Positions 30,201-37,886 of a stretch of 64,000 nucleotides of DNA are shown piece after piece. Within the stretch, counting starts at the first letter, position 1. Every line of letters starts with the position of its first letter. Both the position numbers and the translations under genes were made by a program. The stretch lies in assembly GCF_030929495.1 (NCBI RefSeq), contig NZ_JAVFWN010000004.1, positions 62,001 through 126,000 on the forward strand. The letters are read 5' to 3'. This stretch comes from Nocardioides sp. LHD-245 (GTDB lineage Bacteria; Actinomycetota; Actinomycetes; Propionibacteriales; Nocardioidaceae). The notes beneath the pieces are model-generated. The model was not told where the DNA came from. It ran no database searches and saw nothing but the letters and a program-made list of their open reading frames with translations.

Positions 30201-30591
30201 CGGCCTCGAACCGCATCGTGTAGTCGCCCTCGGGAACGGCCGTACCGGAGGCGTCGGTGTAGTCCCACGTGACCTGCTGAGGCGCGTCCCGCACGGAGAC
30301 GCCGTCCAGGAAGGTCCGCACCACGGATCCGGTGCCGTCGGCGACCCGCACCGTGACGTTCGCCGGCCGCGACGGGGACCAGCCCACCCCGACCGCGGCC
30401 CAGGCCTCCCCGTCCGCCCCGCTCAGGCCCGTGAAGGTGACCTTCGGCTGGGTCGTGAACCGCAGCTGCACGGGTGCGTCCGCCGCCTCCGCCGCGGGCA
30501 GCGTCGCTCCCGCGGGCAGCGTCGTCCCCGCGGTCGCCAGCGCGGTCGCCAGCGCGGCGACCGCCGTCGCGGACCTGGTCCAGCGCCCCAT
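27277..30591 (-). CDS. Large secreted protein with FlgD-type Ig, PKD and Fn3 repeats
   Basis: A 1104-residue exported protein. ATG 30591 has GGAGGAGG upstream and starts a signal peptide with an Ala-rich end near residue 40. An FlgD-like Ig unit lies at about 60-145; three longer units of about 190 residues follow (about 270-480, 484-690, 692-880), each with a WDGxxxxGxxLPAGxYxVR core and FTDxxG after it. A PKD domain (about 900-985, VDWGDGSAPTRAVV, YTHTYPRAGTYDATL) and a C-terminal Fn3 domain (about 1015-1104) complete it. No enzyme motif or sortase signal is visible. A cell-surface or extracellular binding role is likely but unproven. It is divergent from the GAF kinase gene. Confidence 0.75.
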   Translation of the reverse strand: MGRWTRSATAVAALATALATAGTTLPAGATLPAAEAADAPVQLRFTTQPKVTFTGLSGADGEAWAAVGVGWSPSRPANVTVRVADGTGSVVRTFLDGVSVRDAPQQVTWDYTDASGTAVPEGDYTMRFEAVDSEGNRDVETYAVPLDRHTRVPLEGVVSGATYSGDVTMTISPRPGLTLIGGRFTIGQGYHAPDCLWTPERTPGTGGSIRSTFSVDDCGAYDGSAGAMFTFTDRLGARQTGYALRVPVRIADRVAPTATIYPYSPSSQTLHLRSPGAYETSDFTYAVRDAGVLESRTYEVRTTLGQLVASGALPVGQGLASDELTRLIPFRWDGTRNDGSPLPAGTYRVRTRFTDESGNSGTGPVVPIVLDATIPGTLALTPLDTNRWQAVVTPKAGAGVTAAALSAYGPSPLPMSYDAATGTYRAVLDLNGQPARTYPVGALVTRGTTPPTTFATATQDLVAVVPPDTAPPVVTPPADTRIYLRDAGAYHLAGFRFDVRDQSSFRSSAFVVSDAAGTVVDHRIGVGGAYVESFSWDGTGPDGAPLPAGDYVVRTTFTDAQGHATPAAVTVRLDRTVPGSLAITRVEGNRFLAELTPAAGAALDGVRLHWVGSTKVTPLPRDAARGTFRAVLDLEAQPLGSYRFEALVDRPVPQAAGGTAAQGTFTTEQVELTVADVTAPVVTGPPAATQYLRAPDAYDPVVLSYPATESSPFTGVAWVVDATGRTVRGERPMQDPLLPGRVVRTATWDGRDDQGALQPAGTYLVRTRFTDAAGNTTTGPPVALTLDDAVPGELLTPAPGDTLAGTAPVEFRATTRPGMSVYRVGVQLVDAPDGGAVTLHNASPDGVWRTTWPMGGMPAGPRRLATWISWLDDRGTSHTYAAEDRTVVIDPTGIPVRAEPRTDPGSLTAGLAVATSSPHGDDVTVAVDWGDGSAPTRAVVPAPYAVPTYTHTYPRAGTYDATLTASAGLETTTLTTRVIVTASGAATVVPGTGAGSTPAPPGTGPGALPPRVGKVRAAVRAGAVRLRWRAGAAADGTAPPTTYVIQRRGRGDDGWTVVRSVRADRTATTLRGLRPGSVVRLRVVALNPAGMAEPSRAVTVRPRR

Positions 30592-30694
30592 GTCGCGCCC
30601 CTCCTCCGTCGGCCTTCCCCCGCCCAACGCGCGAGCGTGCCCTCGGGTGACGCCTCCGGGCCGCGGGCGGGCGCGGAGGCCGGGGTCCCGAGTC

Positions 30695-30722
30695 CTCAGG
30701 ACCCCGGTCCCGGTGCCGATGG
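30695..30722 (+). promoter_or_regulatory. Sigma-28-type promoter of the GAF kinase gene
   Basis: CTCAG (30695-30699), then 15 bp, then GCCGATGG (30715-30722), about 83 bp before the kinase start at 30805. The match is identical in both boxes and in spacing to the cheR and cheB promoters of the flagellar island. It points only toward the kinase, not toward the divergent secreted-protein gene. Confidence 0.65.
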
Positions 30723-30804
30723 GCACCACGCGCCTCGCCGGGAAAGTAAAGTAGAGGGATAGCCTGGGGCGTCAACGATCGCTGTCGGAGGGGATCGACG
30801 CCGG

Positions 30805-32373
30805 ATGGACCTGGAGCTGCCGACCGAGGCGCGGGCATTGCTGGACGCGGTGGTCGCCATCGGGTCCGACCTGGACCTGCGCGGCGTCCTCAGCCGCATC
30901 GTCGAGGCGTCCTGCCAACTCACCGACGCCGAGTACGGCGTCCTGGGGATCGTCGACGACGAGGGCGCCTTCATCGACCTGGTGCCCAACGCCGAGGCGG
31001 GGCAGCAGTTCGACCAGGTCGGGATGATGCCGAAGGGACACGGGCTGCTGGGGCTGGTGCCGCGCGAGCGGCGCTCGATCCGGGTCGAGCACGTGGCCGA
31101 GCATCCCGTCTCGTCCGGCACCTTCCCCGGCAGCCATCCGGTCATCGACCGCTTCCTCGGGGCGCCGGTCCTCGTCGGGGAGCGGGCGTTCGGGCACCTC
31201 TATCTCGGCAACAAGCGCGGCGGCATGGAGTTCACCGCCACCGACCAGGCGCTGGTCGAGGCCCTTGCCCGGGCCGCCGGCGTGATGATCGAGAACGCCC
31301 GCACCTATGAGCAGGTGGAGTGGCGGCGGCGTTGGCTCGCCGCGACGGGGGAGATCGGCCGCGACCTGACCGGGGCCGCGAGCGCCGAGGAGGCGCTCGA
31401 CGAGCTCGTCGTCTCCCTGCGCGACCTGTGTGGTGCGCGCCTGGTCGCCTATGTGGGCGTGGCGGGCGGCCTGCTCGAGATCCGGCAGACGGCGGGCGAC
31501 TCCGACTCCGCCGCGGCCGTGGTCGACAGCTACGCCGACCAGATCCGCGAGGTCACCGTCTCCCGGGTCCCGGAGCGGCGGCCCGAGGGCAGCGGTCGCA
31601 CCACCCTCGTCGTGCCCGTCGACACCCGCCTCGACGGGCCCGGCGCCATCTTGGTGGAGCACGCCGAGGAGACGCCGTCACTGCGCGACATCATGCTCGA
31701 CCTGGTCACGGTGACCGCGTCCCAGCTCGGCCTCATCCTCGATCGGCGGCAGGCGCTGAGCGAGCGCGCCCGGCTGCTGGTGGCCCGCGACCGGGACCGG
31801 ATCGCCCGCGACCTGCACGACCTCGTCATCCAGCGCCTGTTCGCGACCGGCATGCAGCTGCAGGGCGCGCGCGACCTCGACGCCGCCGAGCTGCGGGCCC
31901 GCGTCGACGGCACCATCGCGGAGCTCGACGGGGCGATCAGCGAACTGCGGTCGGTCATCTTCGAGCTCGGCACGGGCACGGACCGATCGTTGCTGGAGGA
32001 GGTCCGGTCGCTCCTGGGCGAGTACGCCGGCGTGCTCGGCTTCCAGCCGCTGCTGCGGCTGCACGGCCCGGTCGACCGGGCCCTCGCACCCGACGCGGGA
32101 GGTCACGTCCTGGGCACCCTGCGCGAGGCGCTCTCCAATGTCGCCCGGCACGCCCGGGCGAGCTCGGTGAGCGTCGAGCTGACCGCCTCGTCGGCGTGGT
32201 TCCGGCTCCGGGTCGTCGACGACGGCGCCGGGTTCGACCCGACCGGCGTCGCGGACGGCAACGGGTCCGCCAACCTCCGCGGTCGCGCCGAGGACCTCGG
32301 CGGCCACCTGCAGGTGACCTCGGCGCCCGGCGCCGGCACCACCCTCGAGTGGGTCATTCCGACGGTCGGCTGA
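30805..32373 (+). CDS. DevS/DosS-like GAF-GAF sensor histidine kinase
   Basis: A 522-residue cytoplasmic kinase with two GAF domains (about 18-165 and 180-310), a HisKA_3 dimerisation helix with phospho-acceptor His338 (ARDLHDLVIQRLFATG) and an ATPase domain (about 420-522; N-box EALSNVARHA, G-boxes DDGAGF and GRAEDLGGHL). The order matches mycobacterial DevS/DosT. The first GAF has GSHPVIDRFLGAPV with His111 where DosS carries HHPPMRTFLGVPV, the region of its haem ligand, so gas or redox sensing is possible. No response regulator gene is adjacent. A sigma-28-type promoter precedes it. Its 3' end overlaps the convergent last gene of the flagellar run by 20 bp. Confidence 0.83.
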   Translation: MDLELPTEARALLDAVVAIGSDLDLRGVLSRIVEASCQLTDAEYGVLGIVDDEGAFIDLVPNAEAGQQFDQVGMMPKGHGLLGLVPRERRSIRVEHVAEHPVSSGTFPGSHPVIDRFLGAPVLVGERAFGHLYLGNKRGGMEFTATDQALVEALARAAGVMIENARTYEQVEWRRRWLAATGEIGRDLTGAASAEEALDELVVSLRDLCGARLVAYVGVAGGLLEIRQTAGDSDSAAAVVDSYADQIREVTVSRVPERRPEGSGRTTLVVPVDTRLDGPGAILVEHAEETPSLRDIMLDLVTVTASQLGLILDRRQALSERARLLVARDRDRIARDLHDLVIQRLFATGMQLQGARDLDAAELRARVDGTIAELDGAISELRSVIFELGTGTDRSLLEEVRSLLGEYAGVLGFQPLLRLHGPVDRALAPDAGGHVLGTLREALSNVARHARASSVSVELTASSAWFRLRVVDDGAGFDPTGVADGNGSANLRGRAEDLGGHLQVTSAPGAGTTLEWVIPTVG

Positions 32374-32629
32374 GCGCCTCGGCATCGACCAGCGCGGTCT
32401 CCCCGGCCTCCGGCGCGGTCGGGTCCGGCGCACCCGGCAGGTCCGGCACGGGGCCGGCCAGCAGCGGCCAGAGCGTCCGCACCAGCAGCGCGGCCGCGGT
32501 GGCGCCCACCATCACGAGCAGCAGCCGGCCGAGCGCCTCGTCCAGGCTCAGCTCGCCCCGGGCGGTGAGGACCGCGACGGGCGAGGCGATGAGGGCGGCG
32601 AGCAGGAACACCCTGAGGTCGAACATCAT
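32354..32629 (-). CDS. Small two-helix membrane protein downstream of flhA
   Basis: A 91-residue protein with two hydrophobic segments (about 7-21, VFLLAALIASPVAVL, and 34-58, GRLLLVMVGATAAALLVRTLW) and an acidic, Pro-rich cytoplasmic-looking tail. ATG 32629 lies 2 bp after the flhA stop and has AGGAG 8 bases upstream. The operon position and spacing argue that it is a real gene with a role in the export gate or stator, but I do not recognise the family. It overlaps the convergent kinase gene. Confidence 0.65.
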   Translation of the reverse strand: MMFDLRVFLLAALIASPVAVLTARGELSLDEALGRLLLVMVGATAAALLVRTLWPLLAGPVPDLPGAPDPTAPEAGETALVDAEALSRPSE

Positions 32630-32631
32630 GG

Positions 32632-34701
32632 TCAGACTCCTGCTCCGAGTGCGGGCCGGGCACCGGTGGCCGACACCACGGCCACCGAGCGGATCTCGTG
32701 CGCCGCGCCGAGCTCGGCGTACGAGAAGACGGGGAGACGCTCGACGGTCGGCGACACGAGACGTCGTACGGCGGCCCGGAGCGCGGGTGCGCAGACGAGA
32801 ACCGGTCGCACGTCGGTGTTCTCGGCGGCCTGCGCCGCCTGGGCCAGACCGAGCAGCACCTGCTGTGCGGTGTCGGGGTCGAGGACGACGACCGCGCCCT
32901 GCTCGGTCGGGCGCAGCCCTTCCAGCATCTGCTGCTCCAGCAGCGGGTCGAAGCTGATCGCGTGCAGCACGCCGTCGGTGACGTACGGCGCCGCGAGGGC
33001 CGGTTCGAGCGCGGCGCGGGCCGCCTCGACCAGGCCGTCGAGGTCCTTGCTGACCGCGGCGCGGACGGACAGCGCCTCGAAGATCCGGACCAGGTCGCGG
33101 ATCGGGATCCGCTCCTCCAGCAGGGCGCGCAGCACCCGCTGCACCTCGCCGAGCGGGAGCTGGGTCGGGGTGAGCTCCTCGATGACGACCGGGTGGGTGC
33201 GCTTGACCACGTCGGTGAGCAGCCGGACGTCCTCCCGGCCGAGCAGCCGGCTCGCGTGCCGGTGCACGATCTCGGCGAGATGGGTGGTGACCACCGATGC
33301 CCGGTCGACGACGGTCGCGCCGCCGATCTCGGCCTGGTGCCGCAGCTCGGCGGGGATCCACTTCGCGTCCAGGCCGAACACCGGCTCGCGGGTCGGCGTG
33401 CCCGGCAGCGTGCCGAGGAACTCCCCGATCGCGAGCACCGTGCCCCGCGGCGCCTCGCCGCGCGCCACCTCGGCGCCGTACAGGGTGATCGCGTAGGTGT
33501 TCGCCGGCAGCTCGAGGTTGTCGCGGGTGCGGACCGGCGGGATCACGATGCCGAGCTCGCCGGCGACCTTGCGGCGCAGCGCCTTGACCCGGTCGAGCAG
33601 GTCGCCGCCGGTGCGACTGTCGACGAGGTCGATCAGATCCGCCGAGAGCTCCAGGCCCAGTGGGTCGACCCGGATCTCCGCCACCAGCGCCTCGGGTGTG
33701 TCCGCCGCCTGGGCGAGCTCGCCGGCGGTGACGTCGGCATCGGTGCCCGCCGTCCGGTCGCCGCCCGACTCGTCGACCCGGCTCGCGCCGAGCAGCATCA
33801 GGCCGCCGGCGACGAGGAACGGCAGCTTCGGCAGGCCGGGGATGACGCACAGCGCCAGGGCGCCGAAGCCGGCCACCCGCAGCGGCATCTTGCGGGCGAA
33901 GACCTGGCCGACGATGTCGGAGCCCATGTCGGAGTCGGCGACCGAGCGGGTCACGATCAGACCGGTCGCGACGCTGAGCAGGAGGGCGGGCACCTGGGAG
34001 ACCAGCCCGTCGCCGATGGACAGCAGGGAGTAGGTGTTGATCGCCTCGCCGAACGGCATGCCGTACTGCGCGACCCCGATCGCGAAGCCGCCCAACAGGT
34101 TGACCAGGGTGATCACGATCGCCGCGATCGCGTCGCCCTTCACGAACTTCGACGCACCGTCCATCGCGCCGTGGAAGTCCGCCTCGGCGTGCACCTCGGC
34201 GCGCCGGCGCCGGGCCTCCTCCTCGTCGATGAGCCCGGAGTTGAGGTCGGCGTCGATCGCCATCTGCTTGCCCGGCATCGCGTCGAGCGTGAACCGCGCG
34301 CCCACCTCGGCCACCCGCCCGGCGCCGTTGGTGATGACCACGAACTGGATGACGAGCAGGATCGCGAACACGATCAGCCCGACGATGAGGGAGCCGCCGA
34401 CGACGAAGTGGCCGAAGGTGTCGATCACCTTGCCGGCGTACCCGTCGAGGAGGACGAGGCGCGTCGCGCTCACGTTGAGCGCGAGCCGGAACAGCGTCAT
34501 CACCAGGATCACCGAGGGGAAGGCGGCGAACTCCAGCGGCTTGTGGATGAACATCGCCACCATCAGCACCAGCAGCGCACCGGTGATGTTGAGCGCGATC
34601 ATCAGGTCGAGCACCATCGCCGGCAGCGGCACGACCAGCATGACGACGATCAGCACGATGCCCAGCGGGACACCGAGCCGGGTCAGCGACTTCACGGACA
34701 T
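32632..34701 (-). CDS. flhA: Flagellar export gate protein FlhA
   Basis: A 689-residue type III export component, normal length. Eight membrane helices (about 1-310) include the conserved FHIPEP-type region (FAAFPSVILVMTLFRLALNV, and the cytoplasmic loop MPGKQMAIDADLNSGLIDEE). The C-terminal cytosolic domain (about 340-689) forms the nonameric ring that receives chaperone-substrate complexes. It is separated from flhB by 206 bp containing palindromic repeats and a sigma-28-type promoter of its own, so it starts a separate transcription unit with the small membrane protein. Confidence 0.95.
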   Translation of the reverse strand: MSVKSLTRLGVPLGIVLIVVMLVVPLPAMVLDLMIALNITGALLVLMVAMFIHKPLEFAAFPSVILVMTLFRLALNVSATRLVLLDGYAGKVIDTFGHFVVGGSLIVGLIVFAILLVIQFVVITNGAGRVAEVGARFTLDAMPGKQMAIDADLNSGLIDEEEARRRRAEVHAEADFHGAMDGASKFVKGDAIAAIVITLVNLLGGFAIGVAQYGMPFGEAINTYSLLSIGDGLVSQVPALLLSVATGLIVTRSVADSDMGSDIVGQVFARKMPLRVAGFGALALCVIPGLPKLPFLVAGGLMLLGASRVDESGGDRTAGTDADVTAGELAQAADTPEALVAEIRVDPLGLELSADLIDLVDSRTGGDLLDRVKALRRKVAGELGIVIPPVRTRDNLELPANTYAITLYGAEVARGEAPRGTVLAIGEFLGTLPGTPTREPVFGLDAKWIPAELRHQAEIGGATVVDRASVVTTHLAEIVHRHASRLLGREDVRLLTDVVKRTHPVVIEELTPTQLPLGEVQRVLRALLEERIPIRDLVRIFEALSVRAAVSKDLDGLVEAARAALEPALAAPYVTDGVLHAISFDPLLEQQMLEGLRPTEQGAVVVLDPDTAQQVLLGLAQAAQAAENTDVRPVLVCAPALRAAVRRLVSPTVERLPVFSYAELGAAHEIRSVAVVSATGARPALGAGV

Positions 34702-34778
34702 GCGGTGGGTTCAGCCCTCTCGACGAGGTCGCGCCGTCCGTGGCACTGCGAGGTGGCGCCGTCCTGGCGTCGCTGGCT

Positions 34779-34806
34779 CCATCGGCAGGTGTGGGCTGGG
34801 GATGAG
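34779..34806 (-). promoter_or_regulatory. Sigma-28-type promoter of flhA
   Basis: On the minus strand CTCAT (34806-34802), 15 bp, GCCGATGG (34786-34779), about 78 bp before the flhA start at 34701. The -10-like box is identical to those of cheR, cheB and the kinase; the -35-like box differs in its last base. Confidence 0.6.
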
Positions 34807-34819
34807 CGGTTGACGTGCT

Positions 34820-34914
34820 GCATGAATCCCCGGTCAGCCGGGGATTCATGCGCTTGTCAGGTGTTGCAACCCCCAACAAGTGCAGGAGTCCCCGGTCAGC
34901 CGGGGATTCATGCA
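34820..34914. repeat. REP-like palindromic element between flhB and flhA
   Basis: A perfect 14-bp stem GCATGAATCCCCGG (34820-34833) with TCAG loop and its complement (34838-34851) is followed by a second hairpin (34881-34914) that shares the right half CCCCGGTCAGCCGGGGATTC and following bases. A partly palindromic centre, CTTGT...GTTGCAAC...ACAAG, lies between. The second hairpin includes the flhB stop codon. The arrangement resembles bacterial BIME/REP elements; it may protect the flhB mRNA end or terminate transcription ahead of the flhA promoter. Confidence 0.65.
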
Positions 34915-36047
34915 CCCTCCGCGGCCCGCCGGCGCCGGGAGAGGGCGAGCACCTCCGGAAGGTCGTCGGTACGACGCGGGGTGCGGTGCTCACCGCCGTA
35001 CTGGCCCGCGTTGCGGCGGCTGAGCACGAAGGCCAGCACCTGCGCGACCGCGGACCACAGCTCGCGGGGGATCTCCTGGCCGACCTGGCAGTGCCGGTAC
35101 AGCGCCCGGGCCAGCGGCACGTCCTGGACCAGCGGCACCCGCTCCTCGGCCGCGACCGACCGGATCCGGGCAGCGATCGCCCCGGCGCCGCGGGCGACCA
35201 CACGGGGCGCGCCCCGCTCGGGGTCGTAGCGCAGGGCGACGGCCACGTGCGTCGGGTTCACGAGCAGCACGTCCGCCGTGGGGACGTCGGCGATCATCCG
35301 GTTCCGGGCGGCGGCCAGCTGCCGGGCCCGGATGGCGCCCTTGACCAGCGGGTCGCCCTCGGCCTGCTTGTGCTCCCGCTTGATCTCGCTGTGGCTCATC
35401 CGCAGCTGCTTGCCGATCCGCCGCCGCATCATGGCGTAGTCGGCCGCGGCCATGACCAGACCGGCGAGGGCGACGGTCAGCAGCAGGCGGGAGACCTCGG
35501 CGCCGACCTGGTGGAGGACGACCTGGATCGGGAGCAGGCCGCCGACGAGCGGCATCATCGCCTGCACCGCGCCCCAGGCGAGGAAGGCCACCACGGCGCT
35601 CTTGACGAGGACCTTCGCGCCCTCCCAGAACGCGTGCGGGCCGAGCAGCCGCTTGGCCCCCTGGATCGGGTTGAGCTTCTTGGGGTCCGGCTTCGCGAGC
35701 TTGGGCGCGAGGTAGAAGCCGCCCTGGGCCAGTGCTGAGACCACGCCGATGACCAGCACCATCGAGCCGAGCACGACCAGGCTCACGAGCACGTGACGGC
35801 CCGCGTCGCCGAGCAGGGTCAGCGCCAGCGACACCGACGGGTTCTCAGCCGAGCGCAGCGCGGTGGCCATCATGGTGCGCAGCGCGTCCAGCTCGTGGTC
35901 GAGCAGCGGCCCCATCGCCAGGCCCACCACGAGCAGGCCCAGCCACCCCCCGAACTCGGGCGTGCGGGGGACCTGTCCCTCCTTGCGGCCCTCCTTCTTC
36001 CGCTTGGGGGTGGGCTTCTCGGTCTTCTCCTCGCTGCTGGCGGCCAT
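34908..36047 (-). CDS. flhB: Flagellar export switch protein FlhB
   Basis: A 379-residue export component. The Lys-rich N-terminus KTEKPTPKRKKEGRKEGQV, four membrane helices (about 30-210) and the self-cleaving NPTH motif (VNPTHVAVALRYD, near residue 268) are present, so substrate-specificity switching should work. The C-terminal tail is longer than usual and Arg-rich. ATG 36047 is 2 bp after the fliR stop. The stop codon lies in a palindromic repeat. Confidence 0.94.
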   Translation of the reverse strand: MAASSEEKTEKPTPKRKKEGRKEGQVPRTPEFGGWLGLLVVGLAMGPLLDHELDALRTMMATALRSAENPSVSLALTLLGDAGRHVLVSLVVLGSMVLVIGVVSALAQGGFYLAPKLAKPDPKKLNPIQGAKRLLGPHAFWEGAKVLVKSAVVAFLAWGAVQAMMPLVGGLLPIQVVLHQVGAEVSRLLLTVALAGLVMAAADYAMMRRRIGKQLRMSHSEIKREHKQAEGDPLVKGAIRARQLAAARNRMIADVPTADVLLVNPTHVAVALRYDPERGAPRVVARGAGAIAARIRSVAAEERVPLVQDVPLARALYRHCQVGQEIPRELWSAVAQVLAFVLSRRNAGQYGGEHRTPRRTDDLPEVLALSRRRRAAEGA

Positions 36048-36049
36048 GG

Positions 36050-36817
36050 CTACCCCGCCCCGGACATGGCGGACATGGCCTGGTTGGCGTAGTCGACGAG
36101 CCGGTCGAGGGCGCCGGGCAGCATCGGGAAGGACAGGCCGAGCAGCAGCAGGGTCAGGCCGACCTTCGCGGGGAACATGACGCTGAGTGCGTTGAGCTGC
36201 GGCGCCACCTTGGTCAGCAGCGCCAGGGCAAGGTCGGCGACGAAGAGCACGGCGATCATCGGCAGCGCCATCTGCACCGCGACGGTGAAGAACATCGAGA
36301 ACGCCGTCAGCAGCACGCCGTCCCAGCTGGCGACGTCGGGCATGCCGGTCAGTGGCAGGTAGCGGAAAGTGCTGAGCAGACCGCCGATCACGATCAGGTG
36401 CCCGCCGGAGACGACGAGCAGCGCGGTCGCGAGCAGTTGGTGGAAGCGGCCGAAGACGGTGTTGGAGTTCATCGACAGCGGGTCCCACGCCGCGGCGAGC
36501 GCGAAGCCGCCGAAGACGTCGATCAGCGCGCCGGCCGCGCCGATCGCGGAGAACAGCAGCATCGTCACGTAGCCCATGCCGACCCCGATCAGCGCCTGGG
36601 CGGCGGTCGCGAGCACCAGCCCCGGCGTCGTACCGGGCAGCTCCTGGGTCGCCAAGGTCGGTGCCATCGCCAGCGAGAGGCCGATCGCGAGGATCACCTT
36701 CGCCATGGTGGGGATGCCCCGCGTCGCGAACGGGGGTACGACGACCAGCCAGGCCACCACCCGCACCGAGGCGAGCAGCAGCGCGCTGAGCGCGGCACCG
36801 TCGACGGAGAGGACCAC
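36050..36817 (-). CDS. fliR: Flagellar export protein FliR
   Basis: A 255-residue membrane protein with about six helices and the FliR signature VLSVDGAALSALLLASVRVVAW (in part) and LAFAIGGAAGALIDV-like SAIGAAGALIDVFGGFALA. Part of the FliPQR export gate. It lies between fliQ (4 bp) and flhB (2 bp). Confidence 0.93.
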   Translation of the reverse strand: MVLSVDGAALSALLLASVRVVAWLVVVPPFATRGIPTMAKVILAIGLSLAMAPTLATQELPGTTPGLVLATAAQALIGVGMGYVTMLLFSAIGAAGALIDVFGGFALAAAWDPLSMNSNTVFGRFHQLLATALLVVSGGHLIVIGGLLSTFRYLPLTGMPDVASWDGVLLTAFSMFFTVAVQMALPMIAVLFVADLALALLTKVAPQLNALSVMFPAKVGLTLLLLGLSFPMLPGALDRLVDYANQAMSAMSGAG

Positions 36818-36821
36818 TGCC

Positions 36822-37091
36822 CTAGACCAGCAGGCCGGGGAGCAGGTCGAAGAGCTCGCGGGTGAAGGCCATCAGGGTGTGCAGCATCCAGTTGCCGCAG
36901 ACCAGCAGCGCCACGCCGACGCCGACCAGCTTCGGCACGAACGAGAGCGTGAACTCCTGGATCTGGGTCATCGACTGGAACAGCGAGATGGCGAAGCCGA
37001 TGACCAGCGACGTCGCGAGGATCGGCGCCGACAGCTTGAGCGCCACCAGCATGGTCTTGAGGGCGATCTCGATGATCGCGGTGTCGGTCAT
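36822..37091 (-). CDS. fliQ: Flagellar export protein FliQ
   Basis: An 89-residue protein of two membrane helices, the usual FliQ length. It carries the family pattern ILATSLVIGFAISLFQSMTQ and QEFTLSFVPKLVGV. Subunit of the FliPQR gate. It starts 24 bp after the fliP stop. Confidence 0.94.
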   Translation of the reverse strand: MTDTAIIEIALKTMLVALKLSAPILATSLVIGFAISLFQSMTQIQEFTLSFVPKLVGVGVALLVCGNWMLHTLMAFTRELFDLLPGLLV

Positions 37092-37115
37092 GGCTCCATC
37101 ACCTGGCTCACCCGG

Positions 37116-37886
37116 CTATCCCGTCCCGTACGACGCCACGAGGGACCTGATGATCAGCGCCCACCCGTCGACCATCACGAACAGCAGCAGCTTGAACGGC
37201 AGCGACACCATCACCGGAGGCATCATCATCATGCCCAGGCTCATCAGCGCCCCGCTCACGACGATGTCGATGACGAGGAACGGGATGAAGATGATGAACC
37301 CGATGATGAAGGCGTCCTTGAGCTCGGAGAGCACGAACGCGGGGATCAGGGTCGCCGTCGAGACGTCGTCGCGGTTCTCGGGGAGCTTGCGGTCGGCGAC
37401 GCTGGTGAGCAGCTGCAGCTCGCCGTCGTCGGTGTTGTCGAGCATGAACTCCCGCAGCGGCGCCATGCCGTCCTGGAAGGCGACCGAGGTCGTCTTGTCG
37501 CCGTCGAGATAGGGCTGCACGCCCTCGTCGTTGATCTGCGACAGCACCGGCGCCATGATGAACAGGCTCAGGAAGAGGGCGAGTCCGGCCAGGACCTGGT
37601 TGTTCGGGGTCTGCTGGAGGCCGAGCGCGTTGCGGGTCAGGCCCAGCACGACGAGGATCTTCGTGAAGCTGGTGCAGGTCAGCACGATCGCGGGCAGCAG
37701 GCTGAGCAGGGTCAGCGCGAGGAAGACCAGCAGGCTGTGGCTGGGCTTGTCGGTCATCCCCGACAGGTCGATCTGGACGGTGCCGCCCTTGCCGGGGCCG
37801 TTCGGCCCGTCGGGCCCCACCGGCTCGGCGGCGAGCTCGGACACGACGAGCGCGATCCGCGACGCCGCCAGGGAGAGGGTCGTCAC
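37116..37886 (-). CDS. fliP: Flagellar export protein FliP
   Basis: A 256-residue gate protein. Hallmarks are LLPAIVLTCTSFTKILVVLG, ALGLQQTPNNQVLAGLALFL (both in 20-residue form), the PAFVLSELKDAFIIGF loop and MMMMPPVMVSLPFKLLLFV at the end. The N-terminal stretch before the first helix is Gly/Pro-rich and lacks a strong signal peptide. GTG 37886 forms a GTGA overlap with the fliO stop. Confidence 0.93.
   Translation of the reverse strand: MTTLSLAASRIALVVSELAAEPVGPDGPNGPGKGGTVQIDLSGMTDKPSHSLLVFLALTLLSLLPAIVLTCTSFTKILVVLGLTRNALGLQQTPNNQVLAGLALFLSLFIMAPVLSQINDEGVQPYLDGDKTTSVAFQDGMAPLREFMLDNTDDGELQLLTSVADRKLPENRDDVSTATLIPAFVLSELKDAFIIGFIIFIPFLVIDIVVSGALMSLGMMMMPPVMVSLPFKLLLFVMVDGWALIIRSLVASYGTG

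Noticed and set aside
30591..30804. Sigma-28 site as a promoter of the large secreted protein
   Set aside because: The CTCAG-N15-GCCGATGG site is oriented toward the kinase; no matching site was found on the other strand.
33998..34019. GCCGATGG inside flhA as another sigma-28 promoter
   Set aside because: No CTCA box lies 15 bp upstream and the site is inside a conserved coding region on the opposite strand.
34820..34914. Possible CRISPR-like repeats between flhB and flhA
   Set aside because: Only two units, strongly palindromic and without regular spacers; a REP-like element explains them better.
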